From Collinsella sp944321445 (GTDB lineage Bacteria; Actinomycetota; Coriobacteriia; Coriobacteriales; Coriobacteriaceae), in NCBI RefSeq assembly GCF_030371825.1, contig NZ_JAUDDM010000002.1: DNA of 64,000 nucleotides; one strand, written 5' to 3'. Within the stretch, counting starts at the first letter, position 1, and each line of letters begins with the position of its first letter. This document shows positions 42,981-51,361 of the stretch, piece by piece. The notes beneath the pieces are model-generated. The model searched no databases. It had not been told where the DNA came from and saw only the letters and a list, made by a program, of their open reading frames with translations. The position numbers and the translations under genes are program-made.

Positions 42981-44234
42981 TCAGCCCCTCGCGGAGCGCG
43001 CGAGCCAGGCCGCGACGGCGGTGGTGGCTGCTGCTGCCGCGAGCGCGATGGCCCACGCGCGAACGAGGTCGAGCGCGACGCCGTAGCCGAGCTGACCCAG
43101 GGGCGTGGCGAAGTTCGCCAGCATGAGGGTGAGCGCCATGACCTTGCCCACGAGGGTGCCCGGGCTCTCGGTCTGGAGCCAGCTCGTGGCCACGACGCTC
43201 ATGCACATGCAGGCTGCCATCGTGGGAAGGTAGAGGGCGGCGAGCGCCCCGAAGGTTCCGAGCGCCGGCAGCGGGGCGGCGAGCGCGCCGGCGATGAGCG
43301 CGATGCCGCCGGCCACACACGCGAGCAGGCCCGGCACCGAGCGGATGGAGAACCTGCCGGGCGCCGCCGCCACGACAGCGCCGCCCACGAGGCCGCCCAC
43401 CGCGAGCGCGCCTTGCAGCGCGCCCATGAGCTGGTTGGGCAGGCCAAGGGTCTCGGTCACGATGTAGGGCGAGCACACGTTGAAGAACGACGAGCCGAAG
43501 ATGTTCACGAGCGTGGCGCCCAGGATGGTGCGCCACATGAGCGGGCTCGAGCGCAGGAAAGAGAGCGCCTCGGCGAGGTCCGCGCGGGCGGTGGCGAGGG
43601 CGCCCGCCGTGCGCGCGGGCGGCTCGTAGGAGACGCGCACGGTGAGGGCCGCCACGACGGCCGACGCCGCGAAGCAGACCACGCACGCGACGACGATGGG
43701 CACGAGACCGAGGAAGCCGAAGGCCAGCCCACCCACCACGGGCCCGCCGATGCCCGTGAGCATGCCCACCTGGTTCACGAGCGCCACGGCGCGCCCGACC
43801 TCCGACGGCTCCACGAGGTGCGGGATCGCCGACTGGACACAGGGCTGCTCGAGCGCCTGCGACGCGAAGGCGAGCATGAGGACGGCGACCGTCGCCGGCA
43901 CGACCGCAGCCGTCCCCGCGAGGGGGAGGTAGGCAGCCATCGCCGCCGCGAGCGCCGCGGCAGCTGCGACCATGACGCCCCGCTTGCGCGTGCGGTCCGC
44001 GACGACGCCGCCCACGGGGGCGAGCAGCGTGTAGGGCACGAACCCCGCCGCGACCACGCCGCCGTAGAGAGCGCCCGACCCCGTGAGGTTGAGCAGGTGC
44101 AGGGGCAGCACGAACTGCAGGATCTCCATGCCGAGCAAACTCAGCGCCTGGGACGCCATGACCGCCGCGAAGCGCGGGGTCGCGATGCCTCCGCCCCTCT
44201 CGGCCGCGCCGTTCATCTCGTCTCGTCTTGCCAT
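42981..44234 (-). CDS. MFS-type drug/metabolite exporter
   Basis: 417 residues, 12 predicted helices. The loop between helices 2 and 3 reads GGVVADRTRKRGVM, the motif A of major facilitator pumps (DHA3 type). Downstream of a TetR regulator gene with a shared GTATGTATAT motif before each gene, so expression is probably derepressed by its substrate. Confidence 0.88.
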   Translation of the reverse strand: MARRDEMNGAAERGGGIATPRFAAVMASQALSLLGMEILQFVLPLHLLNLTGSGALYGGVVAAGFVPYTLLAPVGGVVADRTRKRGVMVAAAAALAAAMAAYLPLAGTAAVVPATVAVLMLAFASQALEQPCVQSAIPHLVEPSEVGRAVALVNQVGMLTGIGGPVVGGLAFGFLGLVPIVVACVVCFAASAVVAALTVRVSYEPPARTAGALATARADLAEALSFLRSSPLMWRTILGATLVNIFGSSFFNVCSPYIVTETLGLPNQLMGALQGALAVGGLVGGAVVAAAPGRFSIRSVPGLLACVAGGIALIAGALAAPLPALGTFGALAALYLPTMAACMCMSVVATSWLQTESPGTLVGKVMALTLMLANFATPLGQLGYGVALDLVRAWAIALAAAAATTAVAAWLARSARG

Positions 44235-44248
44235 CGCTTCCTCTCTTT

Positions 44249-44272
44249 CATACGTTCGGTTGGTATGTATAT
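44249..44272. promoter_or_regulatory. Probable TetR operator before the MFS gene
   Basis: CATAC, nine bases, GTATG, continuing GTATGTATAT. The last ten bases recur at 45048-45057 before the regulator gene. Confidence 0.6.
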
Positions 44273-44322
44273 AGGCGCGAAAGAAAGCCGCTCGCGCGGC
44301 TGCCTTCCGATCGCGTCCCGGG

Positions 44323-45012
44323 CTAGGCCCCCTCGCCCTCCCCCGAGAGGTCGCGGGCGAGCTCGCCCCAGGAGTCGCCCCACATGCGCGCGGGGTCGAA
44401 GGACTCCCAGTCCACGAGGTCCACGCCGAGCGCGTGCATCACGCGCACGAGCACCGCCGCGCGGCGCTCGAACTCCTCCTCATCGGCAAGTGGATGGTAG
44501 AGCGGCACCATCCAGAGGTTCGCGAGCAGGAGCATCACCTCGGCGGTCTCGCGCGGGTACTCGGAACTCACCGTGCCGTCGGCCACTCCCTCGCGGATCG
44601 CCGGCTCCACGTAGCGGTGCGCCACCTCGATCGCGTCGAGGTATTCGCGCGCGAGCAGGCGCGAGCTGGCGATGGGGTCGGAGGAGGGGCGCATCGCGCG
44701 CAGCATGTCGGCCGAGGGGCCCGCCGCCGAAGACTCGTCGAGCGCGCGGAGCTTCTCCAGACCCGTAAGCGAGCGATCGGCGAGAATCTTATCGGCGCGT
44801 GCCACCACGGGGCGGTTCGCCCGCTCGAACACGGCTTCGAAGATATCCTCTTTACTCTTGAAGTGGTGGTAGACGGCGCCCTTGGTGAGGCCCTCGAGCC
44901 CCGCCACGATGTCGGCCATCGTGGTGTGCTCGTAGCCGCGCTCAGCGAAGAGTCGCTCTGCCACGTCGAGAATCCGCTTGACGGTCTCCTCCGGATACTT
45001 GTTGCGCGCCAT
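44323..45012 (-). CDS. TetR-family regulator of the MFS pump
   Basis: 229 residues from ATG 45012 (AGGAGG before it). The helix-turn-helix is at 25-55 (TTMADIVAGLEGLTKGAVYHHF). The helical effector domain is longer than average. Located just upstream of and co-directional with the MFS gene; common operator-like motifs precede both. Confidence 0.9.
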   Translation of the reverse strand: MARNKYPEETVKRILDVAERLFAERGYEHTTMADIVAGLEGLTKGAVYHHFKSKEDIFEAVFERANRPVVARADKILADRSLTGLEKLRALDESSAAGPSADMLRAMRPSSDPIASSRLLAREYLDAIEVAHRYVEPAIREGVADGTVSSEYPRETAEVMLLLANLWMVPLYHPLADEEEFERRAAVLVRVMHALGVDLVDWESFDPARMWGDSWGELARDLSGEGEGA

Positions 45013-45037
45013 GGGTGCCTCCTGTCTTCTCGCTAAA

Positions 45038-45057
45038 CATACCATGAGTATGTATAT
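45038..45057. promoter_or_regulatory. Probable TetR autoregulatory operator
   Basis: CATAC, five bases, GTATGTATAT, 26 bp upstream of the regulator ATG. Confidence 0.6.
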
Positions 45058-45112
45058 GAGAGCGAGAAGAAGGACTCCCCCGCTTATCATCTGCCTGGTG
45101 TGGGCATTCTTT

Positions 45113-45592
45113 TCATTTATCCGCATCCATGTCGCGCATCGCTCGATCGGAAGCATCGAGCAGCTTCGGAATGCTTGTCTCGCGAGGAACGCCGTCGGCA
45201 ACAGAAGACAGAACCTCCCCCTCTGAATCCCATATTCGAATGGCCCCCTGACGTGACTCGTCATTGACGCCCGCGAGCATATCCGCCTCGAACAACGTTC
45301 GGGGAGTACGCCGCCCCTCTCTAGCACGAGACCGTTCTGTTCGCAACATCAGATTGCGGCCCCAGCGATCGGGCATGCAGTCCTCGAAAGCGCGCAATTC
45401 CCGTAAGCCAGTCGAATGGAATGACCCTGGACCGAGCGGCATATCGGGGGCGAGCGAAAACGCCTGTGGATTATCGAGATAGGACGCAGCATAAGAAAAT
45501 GAAGCGGTCTCGTCACCATGGCGGACACTTTGATACAGATGCCCTGCAAGGACATCCTCCCCCGCTATTTGCACGGTTATCGTGAATTCCAC
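45113..45592 (-). pseudogene. HipA N-terminal domain only
   Basis: 159 residues matching the N-terminal (HipA_N-like) part of HipA kinases: FSYAASYLDNPQAFSLAPDMPL, RAFEDCMPDRWGRNLM, ADMLAGVNDESRQGAIRIW. Full HipA is about 430 residues; here the frame stops after AMRDMDADK, just before the GSS-loop and kinase core. It cannot phosphorylate its target. Some two-gene systems split HipA into HipS and HipT, but no kinase-core gene follows. Its stop lies at the edge of a low-GC stretch. Confidence 0.78.
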
Positions 45593-45593
45593 G

Positions 45594-45893
45594 TCAGCAC
45601 CTCCTCACGCGCTTAGGCACGTCCTGCTCCGCCCGCGCCCTTCCAATCGGTGTACGAAGAGGGTCCGTCGCATCGACGATTTCCTCGAGCATTCCCAGGA
45701 TGCGGGCGATACGCAGGAAGTTCTCGAATGTTCCCGCGCCGTCGTTCAAAAGCTTTCGCACGGTGGGAACCGATACGTTCGCACGCTCTGCAAGCAGCTC
45801 GAGCGTAATCCGCTGCTGACGTCGCGCAAGGTCAAGATTGGTTGCCACATTGCGCATGGCTCGCGCCACCGGGATGGGTGTTCGACCTGCCAT
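45594..45893 (-). CDS. HipB-like XRE antitoxin
   Basis: 99 residues. Helix-turn-helix LDLARRQQRITLELLAERANVSVPTVRKLLNDGAGTFENFLRIARILG, as in HipB-type regulators, with an Arg-rich tail. It lies 1 bp upstream of the truncated hipA. The promoter region upstream is AT-rich. With no kinase to restrain, it may persist as a repressor. Confidence 0.8.
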   Translation of the reverse strand: MAGRTPIPVARAMRNVATNLDLARRQQRITLELLAERANVSVPTVRKLLNDGAGTFENFLRIARILGMLEEIVDATDPLRTPIGRARAEQDVPKRVRRC

Positions 45894-46069
45894 ACAACTC
45901 CTAACAGAAATAGATTTTTCATTTATATACCTTACCAGAAATATCTACTTCTTTTAGTTAACAATGGCAAAACCCGAGCAACTAAGGCGTCCACAGCATG
46001 CCACGGCATAATGGCATCATCCGGCTGAATGCACATGCAACCGACCTGTATATGGGCATCGCATAGCAC

Positions 46070-46816
46070 TCAGCACCTCCGCACGGGATGGCGAATCACC
46101 GTCCGCAGCTTCTCCGGTTTGGTGCGACGCGGGTCTCCGAGGTAGATCTCGTGGTGCAAGCGCACGCTCGGTACGGCACCATCCGCATCAAGCGCTGCAA
46201 GCACGGCCTCGGCATCGAACGCCGCCGTCGTCCGGTGCCCTTCGGGTGACTCCCCTCCCGCAGCGATATCCGTCGCAAACCCCTGCTCCGCGATGAACGC
46301 GGAAAGCGCGGCGACGGTTGCCGGTTCGTCATCATAGGGGCCCCGGTGCATCACCTGCGCACACGGCCCCTCGGCAAATTGGACGAGCCGGAGCATCCCG
46401 GATGCAAGCTCCTCGGCAAGCGCGGGCTTCTTCGCGGCGACCATCTCGAGAAGTCTCGGGGACGACTCGGGTGTCACGAAGTCCGGTTGGCGAATGAGCG
46501 ACACCCATGAGAGCGCGCTCTTATCCGCAATCGACGCACCGTCGAAAGCGCCTGCACCGCCCCACCACAGACCCTCGAGCGGCGGCACGACGTAGTCGAA
46601 GTAGCCTTCTGGCTGCCAGTTGCCCATCTTGGACATCTTCACGGCGTAGGAGAACGCGTACAGCAGCTCCAGCGCACGGCTATAGGCGCCGCCCTCCTCG
46701 TTGGGATCGCCCGTTCCTGCCACGGCGGCGAAGGTCATCGCCGGCACATCGACGAACGACGGCTTGGCCTTGGGCTGATACAGGTCGCGAAACTCTTTCT
46801 TGAAGTCGTAAGCCAT
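46070..46816 (-). CDS. GyrI-like small-molecule-binding protein
   Basis: 248 residues with the GyrI/SOUL-like pattern: ATPase-free, soluble, FVDVPAMTFAAVAGTGDPNEEGGAY at the N-terminus and HHEIYLGDPRRTKPEKLRTVIRHPV at the C-terminus, both well conserved in this group. Such proteins bind or hydrolyse hydrophobic ligands and cyclopropanoid toxins in some cases. Monocistronic; AGGGAGG before the ATG. Confidence 0.85.
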   Translation of the reverse strand: MAYDFKKEFRDLYQPKAKPSFVDVPAMTFAAVAGTGDPNEEGGAYSRALELLYAFSYAVKMSKMGNWQPEGYFDYVVPPLEGLWWGGAGAFDGASIADKSALSWVSLIRQPDFVTPESSPRLLEMVAAKKPALAEELASGMLRLVQFAEGPCAQVMHRGPYDDEPATVAALSAFIAEQGFATDIAAGGESPEGHRTTAAFDAEAVLAALDADGAVPSVRLHHEIYLGDPRRTKPEKLRTVIRHPVRRC

Positions 46817-46916
46817 CTCGACCTCCCTGCTAGGGGCCTATTGTCTCCTCACGATAACAGAACATGTGTTCGTTTTCAAGAAGGGATGCCGTACCTTCAG
46901 TGCGACAAGTTTGAAC

Positions 46917-46949
46917 CCGACAAGTTTGGACCCGGCACCATCTTGTCGC
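46917..46949 (-). repeat. 33-bp palindromic repeat, copy 6 (touches a permease stop)
   Basis: CCGACAAG...CTTGTCGC; its end shares one base with the stop codon of the large permease gene (46949-46951). A second partial arm (GCGACAAGTTTGAACC) precedes it at 46902. Confidence 0.75.
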
Positions 46950-48607
46950 TACCAGCTGGGACCCGGAAGGCCGCGACGGGCGATCGTGCGGAGGACGGCG
47001 AGGCCGACGAGCGCACAAACAGCCGGAGCGGCGAGGTTGATCGCAACCGATGCCATGGGCCCGAAGACGCCGGCGGCCGTCACCGAGAGGAATCCGAGAC
47101 CGAACGACGCAAGCACTCCGCCGAGCGACCCCACCATCACCGGCAGGCCGCGCTTGATGATCTCGGAGGGAGACGTCCAGGCGAAATTGGGGCGCAAGGC
47201 ATCGATGGAAAGCGCGACCGAGGCGAAACCGACGAGCATGCCCATCGCGCAGACGGCGCTTTGCAGAACGATTAGAGGCGCAATCCCTCCGACGAGGAGC
47301 GCCACGGCCGAAGCCGCCACCGCGGCCCCACCGAGCACGATGTTGGCGAGCAGCTTCGATGTCAGCACGGTTCCGGCTCCCACCGGCGCCGTGAGCATAA
47401 GCCAGTTCGCGCGTGCCTCGAGCGAGACCGAGGGGCCCGCCGTGAGCGACATAGCGCCGCAGAACCCGAATACCCATGGCAGCGCCGCGTCGATCTGAGT
47501 ACGCATAGCCTCTACCGCTTGGGCGTCGAGACGCACACCGTCGACAACCCCGGAGGAAAGCAGGGCATCCACCCCGAACACGGATGCCGCGACCGACGCC
47601 ATCACCATGAGGAGCAGGCCCGCGCAGTCATTCATAGCATAGAAGGGCATGGATCCGATACGGCGTAGCTCCTTACGCGTGAGGGCGGAAAGCGGGCTTG
47701 TCGCCGCCGAAACCCTTCCCTTCCTACGACGGCTGCGGGGACCCGATGCGGCCAAAGCGTTCACCGCAGGATACCGGGCGGCAAGACCCAACGTCACCAA
47801 AGCCGGGCACGCGAGCGATAGCGCGCAGAAAGCGACAAGGCCCGTCGCAGACCCGTCGACGACAGCAGCGCCCGCCCATGCCGCAGGCGGGTACGCTGAC
47901 GAAACCGCCACGGAAAGCGCGCCCGCCATATCGCCCATCGCCGCGAGAACAGCGGCGTCGTCGGCACCGGAAAACGATTCGCTGAACGCAAACGATCCGG
48001 CAACCACTCCCACAACGAGCAGCGTCGACAGAACAAGCTGGACCACGCCCGCATGACGGAACCTCACGGCAACCGATGTGAGTACAAGTGAGGCAAGTGT
48101 GGCCACCGCCGCCGGTGCGAGCGGCGCCAGCGCGGACACGACGACCGCCGTCGCAACCGCCCCCGGAGCCGGAGTCGTCGCCAGGAGGTACGCCGCGTGC
48201 AGCGGTGCCGACAGCAACACGGAAAGCGCGATACCGAAGCCGTAGAGCGGTGCCGTCCGCACGAGCACCACCGTGCGCACGGGCACCGGCAGCGCCGCTA
48301 CGATATCATAGTCGCGACAGCCGAAAACCGTACCCGGCGCCTTCACGAACACAAGCGCCATCGCGGCAAGCGAACCCGCGAGCGCGGCGAGCGCGGGAAT
48401 CGCCTCCCCCGCATCCGCGGCGACCATACCGGACCCGAGCGCCCACATGTAGGCGACCGCCATGACGACAAGAAGGGCAGCGAGCACGCAGACGCCAGCG
48501 GCGCGCAATCGCCCGGAACCGCGTCGCACACCGAGGCTGTAGAGGAGCGACCCCACCTGGAGTCTCAACAGCGGGAGAAAGCCGTGGCTTCCGGAACCAA
48601 CCGCCAT
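46949..48607 (-). CDS. Large ABC exporter permease-like membrane protein
   Basis: 552 residues from ATG 48607 (GAGGTGA six bases before). About twelve hydrophobic helices in two halves, divided by a basic linker (RSRRRKGR) near residue 290, and the cytoplasmic LTRKELRRIGSMPFYAMND motif of ABC-2-type export permeases. It follows the DUF1648 gene with 5 bp between them and belongs to the YtrA-controlled ABC operon. The ATPase is encoded two genes upstream. Confidence 0.8.
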   Translation of the reverse strand: MAVGSGSHGFLPLLRLQVGSLLYSLGVRRGSGRLRAAGVCVLAALLVVMAVAYMWALGSGMVAADAGEAIPALAALAGSLAAMALVFVKAPGTVFGCRDYDIVAALPVPVRTVVLVRTAPLYGFGIALSVLLSAPLHAAYLLATTPAPGAVATAVVVSALAPLAPAAVATLASLVLTSVAVRFRHAGVVQLVLSTLLVVGVVAGSFAFSESFSGADDAAVLAAMGDMAGALSVAVSSAYPPAAWAGAAVVDGSATGLVAFCALSLACPALVTLGLAARYPAVNALAASGPRSRRRKGRVSAATSPLSALTRKELRRIGSMPFYAMNDCAGLLLMVMASVAASVFGVDALLSSGVVDGVRLDAQAVEAMRTQIDAALPWVFGFCGAMSLTAGPSVSLEARANWLMLTAPVGAGTVLTSKLLANIVLGGAAVAASAVALLVGGIAPLIVLQSAVCAMGMLVGFASVALSIDALRPNFAWTSPSEIIKRGLPVMVGSLGGVLASFGLGFLSVTAAGVFGPMASVAINLAAPAVCALVGLAVLRTIARRGLPGPSW

Positions 48608-48612
48608 CGCTC

Positions 48613-48921
48613 TCACCTCGTCCCCAAGAAGACAATGACTGCCGTCGCGACGAGCGCGACTGCGGGTGTGAGGTAGTACATGGCGATACGCTTCTCGCCC
48701 TTACCCGCAAGCCTTGCCGACACGAGGAGGTTGATTGCGACGCAGGCGACGGGCACGCCGAACACCACGGCATCGCGCGGCCAGAAGGAGCTTGCCTCGC
48801 CCGTAAGCCCCCACTGCATGGGAACCCGATCGGGCAGATATCCGCGGGTTGCAAGAAGCACAGCAAGGGTCAGCAAACATAGGACGGTGCTGATAACGAT
48901 ATGGGTCTTAACTGGTTTCAT
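48613..48921 (-). CDS. DUF1648 small membrane protein in the ABC operon
   Basis: 102 residues from ATG 48921. Three helices; the DUF1648 signature YLPDRVPMQWGLTGEASSFWPRD is at residues 27-50. Such domains occur in SdpI-type immunity proteins. It sits between ATPase and permease genes. A second, larger DUF1648 protein is encoded across the promoter at 50216, so both arms of this locus carry one. Role as an accessory or immunity protein is inference. Confidence 0.82.
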   Translation of the reverse strand: MKPVKTHIVISTVLCLLTLAVLLATRGYLPDRVPMQWGLTGEASSFWPRDAVVFGVPVACVAINLLVSARLAGKGEKRIAMYYLTPAVALVATAVIVFLGTR

Positions 48922-48952
48922 GGTGTCCTCTCTTCGTCTTGGCTGCGGAAAA

Positions 48953-49702
48953 CTACGCGCGAGATGGATGTGCCGAATCGGTGCCCTTCTCAACAAGCTC
49001 GAGGAACACGTCCTCCAACGACGCCGAGCCGCGCACCTCATCGGTGGGTCCGAAGGCTACGAGTTCGCCGTGCCTGATCACCGCGACGGTGTCGCACAGC
49101 CGCTCCACGACCTCGAGCACGTGGGACGAGAAGAACACCGCACTACCTGCGTCTGCACGCTCGCGCAGGATGGTCTTGAGCTCGTGGGAAGCCGCCGGGT
49201 CGAGACCGACGAACGGCTCGTCGAGCACGAGAAGGGTCGGGTCGTGCAGCAGCGCCCCCACGAGCACGAGCTTCTGGCGCATGCCGTGGGAGTAGGCAGA
49301 GACCGGGTCCCCAAGGGCGTCCGCAAGCTCCAGACGCGTCGCGAGCTCGCTTACGCGCTGGCGGCGCTTAGCCGCGTCCACACCGAAGACGTCGGCGACA
49401 AAGTCCAGGTACTGCATGCCGGTGAGGAAGTCGTAGACGTCGGGGTTATCCGGCACGTAGGCCATAAGGCGCTTGGCGGCTATCGCGTCGCGCCACACGT
49501 CGTGACCGCAAACCCGCACCGTACCCGATGTGGGAGGCTGCGCGCCCACCACCGAGCGGATAAGCGTAGTCTTGCCGGCGCCATTGTGGCCGATAAAGCC
49601 GCAGATCTCGCCGGGCGCCACCGAAAGCGAAAGGTCGCGCACGGCAATATGGTCACCGTACTCCTTCCGATAATGGTTCACTTCGAGGACGAATCGTTCC
49701 AT
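48953..49702 (-). CDS. ABC exporter ATPase
   Basis: 249 residues from ATG 49702. Walker A GHNGAGKTT and Walker B LLVLDEPF. The signature loop reads YSHGMRQKL rather than LSGGxxQ, a variant common in YtrB/EcsA-like ATPases. First gene of a three-gene operon (ATPase, DUF1648, permease), divergent from a YtrA-type repressor. Confidence 0.9.
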   Translation of the reverse strand: MERFVLEVNHYRKEYGDHIAVRDLSLSVAPGEICGFIGHNGAGKTTLIRSVVGAQPPTSGTVRVCGHDVWRDAIAAKRLMAYVPDNPDVYDFLTGMQYLDFVADVFGVDAAKRRQRVSELATRLELADALGDPVSAYSHGMRQKLVLVGALLHDPTLLVLDEPFVGLDPAASHELKTILRERADAGSAVFFSSHVLEVVERLCDTVAVIRHGELVAFGPTDEVRGSASLEDVFLELVEKGTDSAHPSRA

Positions 49703-49736
49703 GGATATCTCCTGCCTACCACTGTGTTAGTTCTGC

Positions 49737-49804
49737 TATAGGTCAGCTATAACAGTTGCGGGCATACTACCATGCTTTTGGACTATTTGCTATAGTTCAT
49801 ATAG
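49737..49804. promoter_or_regulatory. Two palindromic GntR/YtrA operator candidates
   Basis: TATAG-GTCAG-CTATA (49737-49751) before the ATPase and CTATA-GTTCA-TATAG (49790-49804) before the repressor gene. Both are 15 bp with 5-bp arms. Confidence 0.7.
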
Positions 49805-49829
49805 AACAATTTTGCGAAACGGAAACACC

Positions 49830-50207
49830 ATGGTCATAACCGTCGACAAACTCTCAGAGACGCCACTCTACCTGCAGCTGCGCGACTCCGTCATAACCGG
49901 AATCGCCGCCGGCGAGCTGCGCCCCGGCGACGCCCTGCCCTCCGTGCGCTCGCTTGCCGAGGACCTAGGTATCAACCTACATACCGTCAACAAGGCCTAC
50001 GCGACGCTGCGCGACGAGGGCTACGTCATTATGCTCGGGCGTCGCGGTGCCTACGTGGCGGACGCCCCCGCCGATCCGACCGCCGGCATGGGTGAGGCGG
50101 ACCTCACGGAAGCGCTCGCCAAACTCGCCATCGAGTTCAAGGCGAGCGGCGGCACGCGGGATGCATTCATCGCCGCTGCGAGGCACGCCGCGAATAACCT
50201 GGACTAG
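49830..50207 (+). CDS. YtrA-type GntR repressor
   Basis: 125 residues from ATG 49830 (GGAA upstream). The winged helix matches YtrA proteins: TPLYLQLRDSVITGIAAGELRPGDALPSVRSLAEDLGINLHTVNKAY, with a short C-terminal dimerisation tail. YtrA represses an adjacent ABC exporter induced by cell-wall antibiotics in related organisms. It overlaps neither neighbour and starts the rightward two-gene unit. Confidence 0.92.
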   Translation: MVITVDKLSETPLYLQLRDSVITGIAAGELRPGDALPSVRSLAEDLGINLHTVNKAYATLRDEGYVIMLGRRGAYVADAPADPTAGMGEADLTEALAKLAIEFKASGGTRDAFIAAARHAANNLD

Positions 50208-50215
50208 GAGCATAC

Positions 50216-51328
50216 ATGTCACCTCACCTTATTGCGCTGATCACAAACGTGTCGATGGCGCTCATCACGTTCCTCTCCGGCTCGTTCATCGCTGCGACGC
50301 CCTGGCTCACCCGCGGACGCGAGGCCTTCGCGGTGAGCGTGCCCGAATCCGCGCAGAAAGACCCGCGCATTCGACGCATGCGACTGGTCTATCTCGCCTG
50401 CGTCCTCGCGGTCTCTGCCGTGTCCTCCGTCGCCACCCTCGTGCTCTCCTCCACGTACCCGATTGCGATGGCGGCGGTTGTGTGCGTACCGGTAGCCGTG
50501 GGTTTTGCGCTCATGCTCGTCTTCCGCACGCGCGTGCAGGCAATTAAGCGCGCAGAGGGCTGGGAAACACGCACGGCACGGCTCGCCGCCGTCGCCGGCA
50601 CGGCAGAAGCGAACGCGCCCAGACCGCTGCCGCTTTCCTGGAACCTCCTGTATCTGCCCGTGATCCTGGCAACGTTTGGCCTCACGCTCGCGCTCTACCC
50701 TTCAATGCCTGACCCCGTGCCCATGCACTTCAATGCCACGGGGGCGGTCGACGAGTATATGGCCAAGGGCTGGCAGGTCGTCGCCATGCCGGCTGCCGTC
50801 CAGGCGTTCATGGCGCTCTGCCTCACCGCGTCGCACTGGCAGATACTCAGGAGCCGCAGGCCCACCTCGCCCGAGCACCCCGTCGCATCCGCCATCGCCT
50901 ATGGCATGTTCGCCCGCGCGCAGAGCGCAGCGCTGTTCGTAACGGGTCTCGTGATAACCGCTTCGATTGCAATCATGCCGCTCGCCTTCGCCGGCATCGT
51001 CACCTCCGAGCAATCCATCGTCGCGCTCGTCGTCATCGTCATCGGAGCCATTATTCCCAACCTCGCCGTCTCGCTGTATTACGGACAGGCGGGGTCGAGG
51101 CTCCTGCGCCGCATGACCGCTTCAAGCTCTCTCGACTTCGATGACGATGAGCGCTGGAAGCTCGGCGTCTTCTACGTCAACCGCGAGGACCCCTCCGTCG
51201 CGGTGCCCCGGCGTTTCGGCATCGGCTGGGCAATGAACTGGGGCAACCCCAAGGCATGGGGGCTCGCCGCGCTGCTCATCGCGGCAATCGCGGCTTTCAT
51301 CGTGATGATTGAGATTCTGCTCAAATAG
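50216..51328 (+). CDS. DUF1648/DUF5808 multi-pass membrane protein
   Basis: 370 residues. Eight or so helices. The DUF1648 pattern PSMPDPVPMHFNATGAVDEYMAKGW is near residue 165, and the C-terminal DUF5808-type segment DERWKLGVFYVNREDPS...MNWGNPKAW near 320-355. It starts 8 bp after the YtrA gene and is cotranscribed. This YtrA-plus-DUF1648 arrangement, facing an ABC operon, occurs in many Gram-positive genomes; the function is not known. Confidence 0.85.
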   Translation: MSPHLIALITNVSMALITFLSGSFIAATPWLTRGREAFAVSVPESAQKDPRIRRMRLVYLACVLAVSAVSSVATLVLSSTYPIAMAAVVCVPVAVGFALMLVFRTRVQAIKRAEGWETRTARLAAVAGTAEANAPRPLPLSWNLLYLPVILATFGLTLALYPSMPDPVPMHFNATGAVDEYMAKGWQVVAMPAAVQAFMALCLTASHWQILRSRRPTSPEHPVASAIAYGMFARAQSAALFVTGLVITASIAIMPLAFAGIVTSEQSIVALVVIVIGAIIPNLAVSLYYGQAGSRLLRRMTASSSLDFDDDERWKLGVFYVNREDPSVAVPRRFGIGWAMNWGNPKAWGLAALLIAAIAAFIVMIEILLK

Positions 51329-51361
51329 ACGTCATACTTGGACCCGTCGCCGTATTGGTGC

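Noticed and set aside
42939..44768. 609-codon plus-strand frame opposite the MFS and TetR genes
   Set aside because: Composition (Arg, His, Gly, Ala) and lack of domains mark it as antisense noise; the opposite strand has clear MFS and TetR genes.
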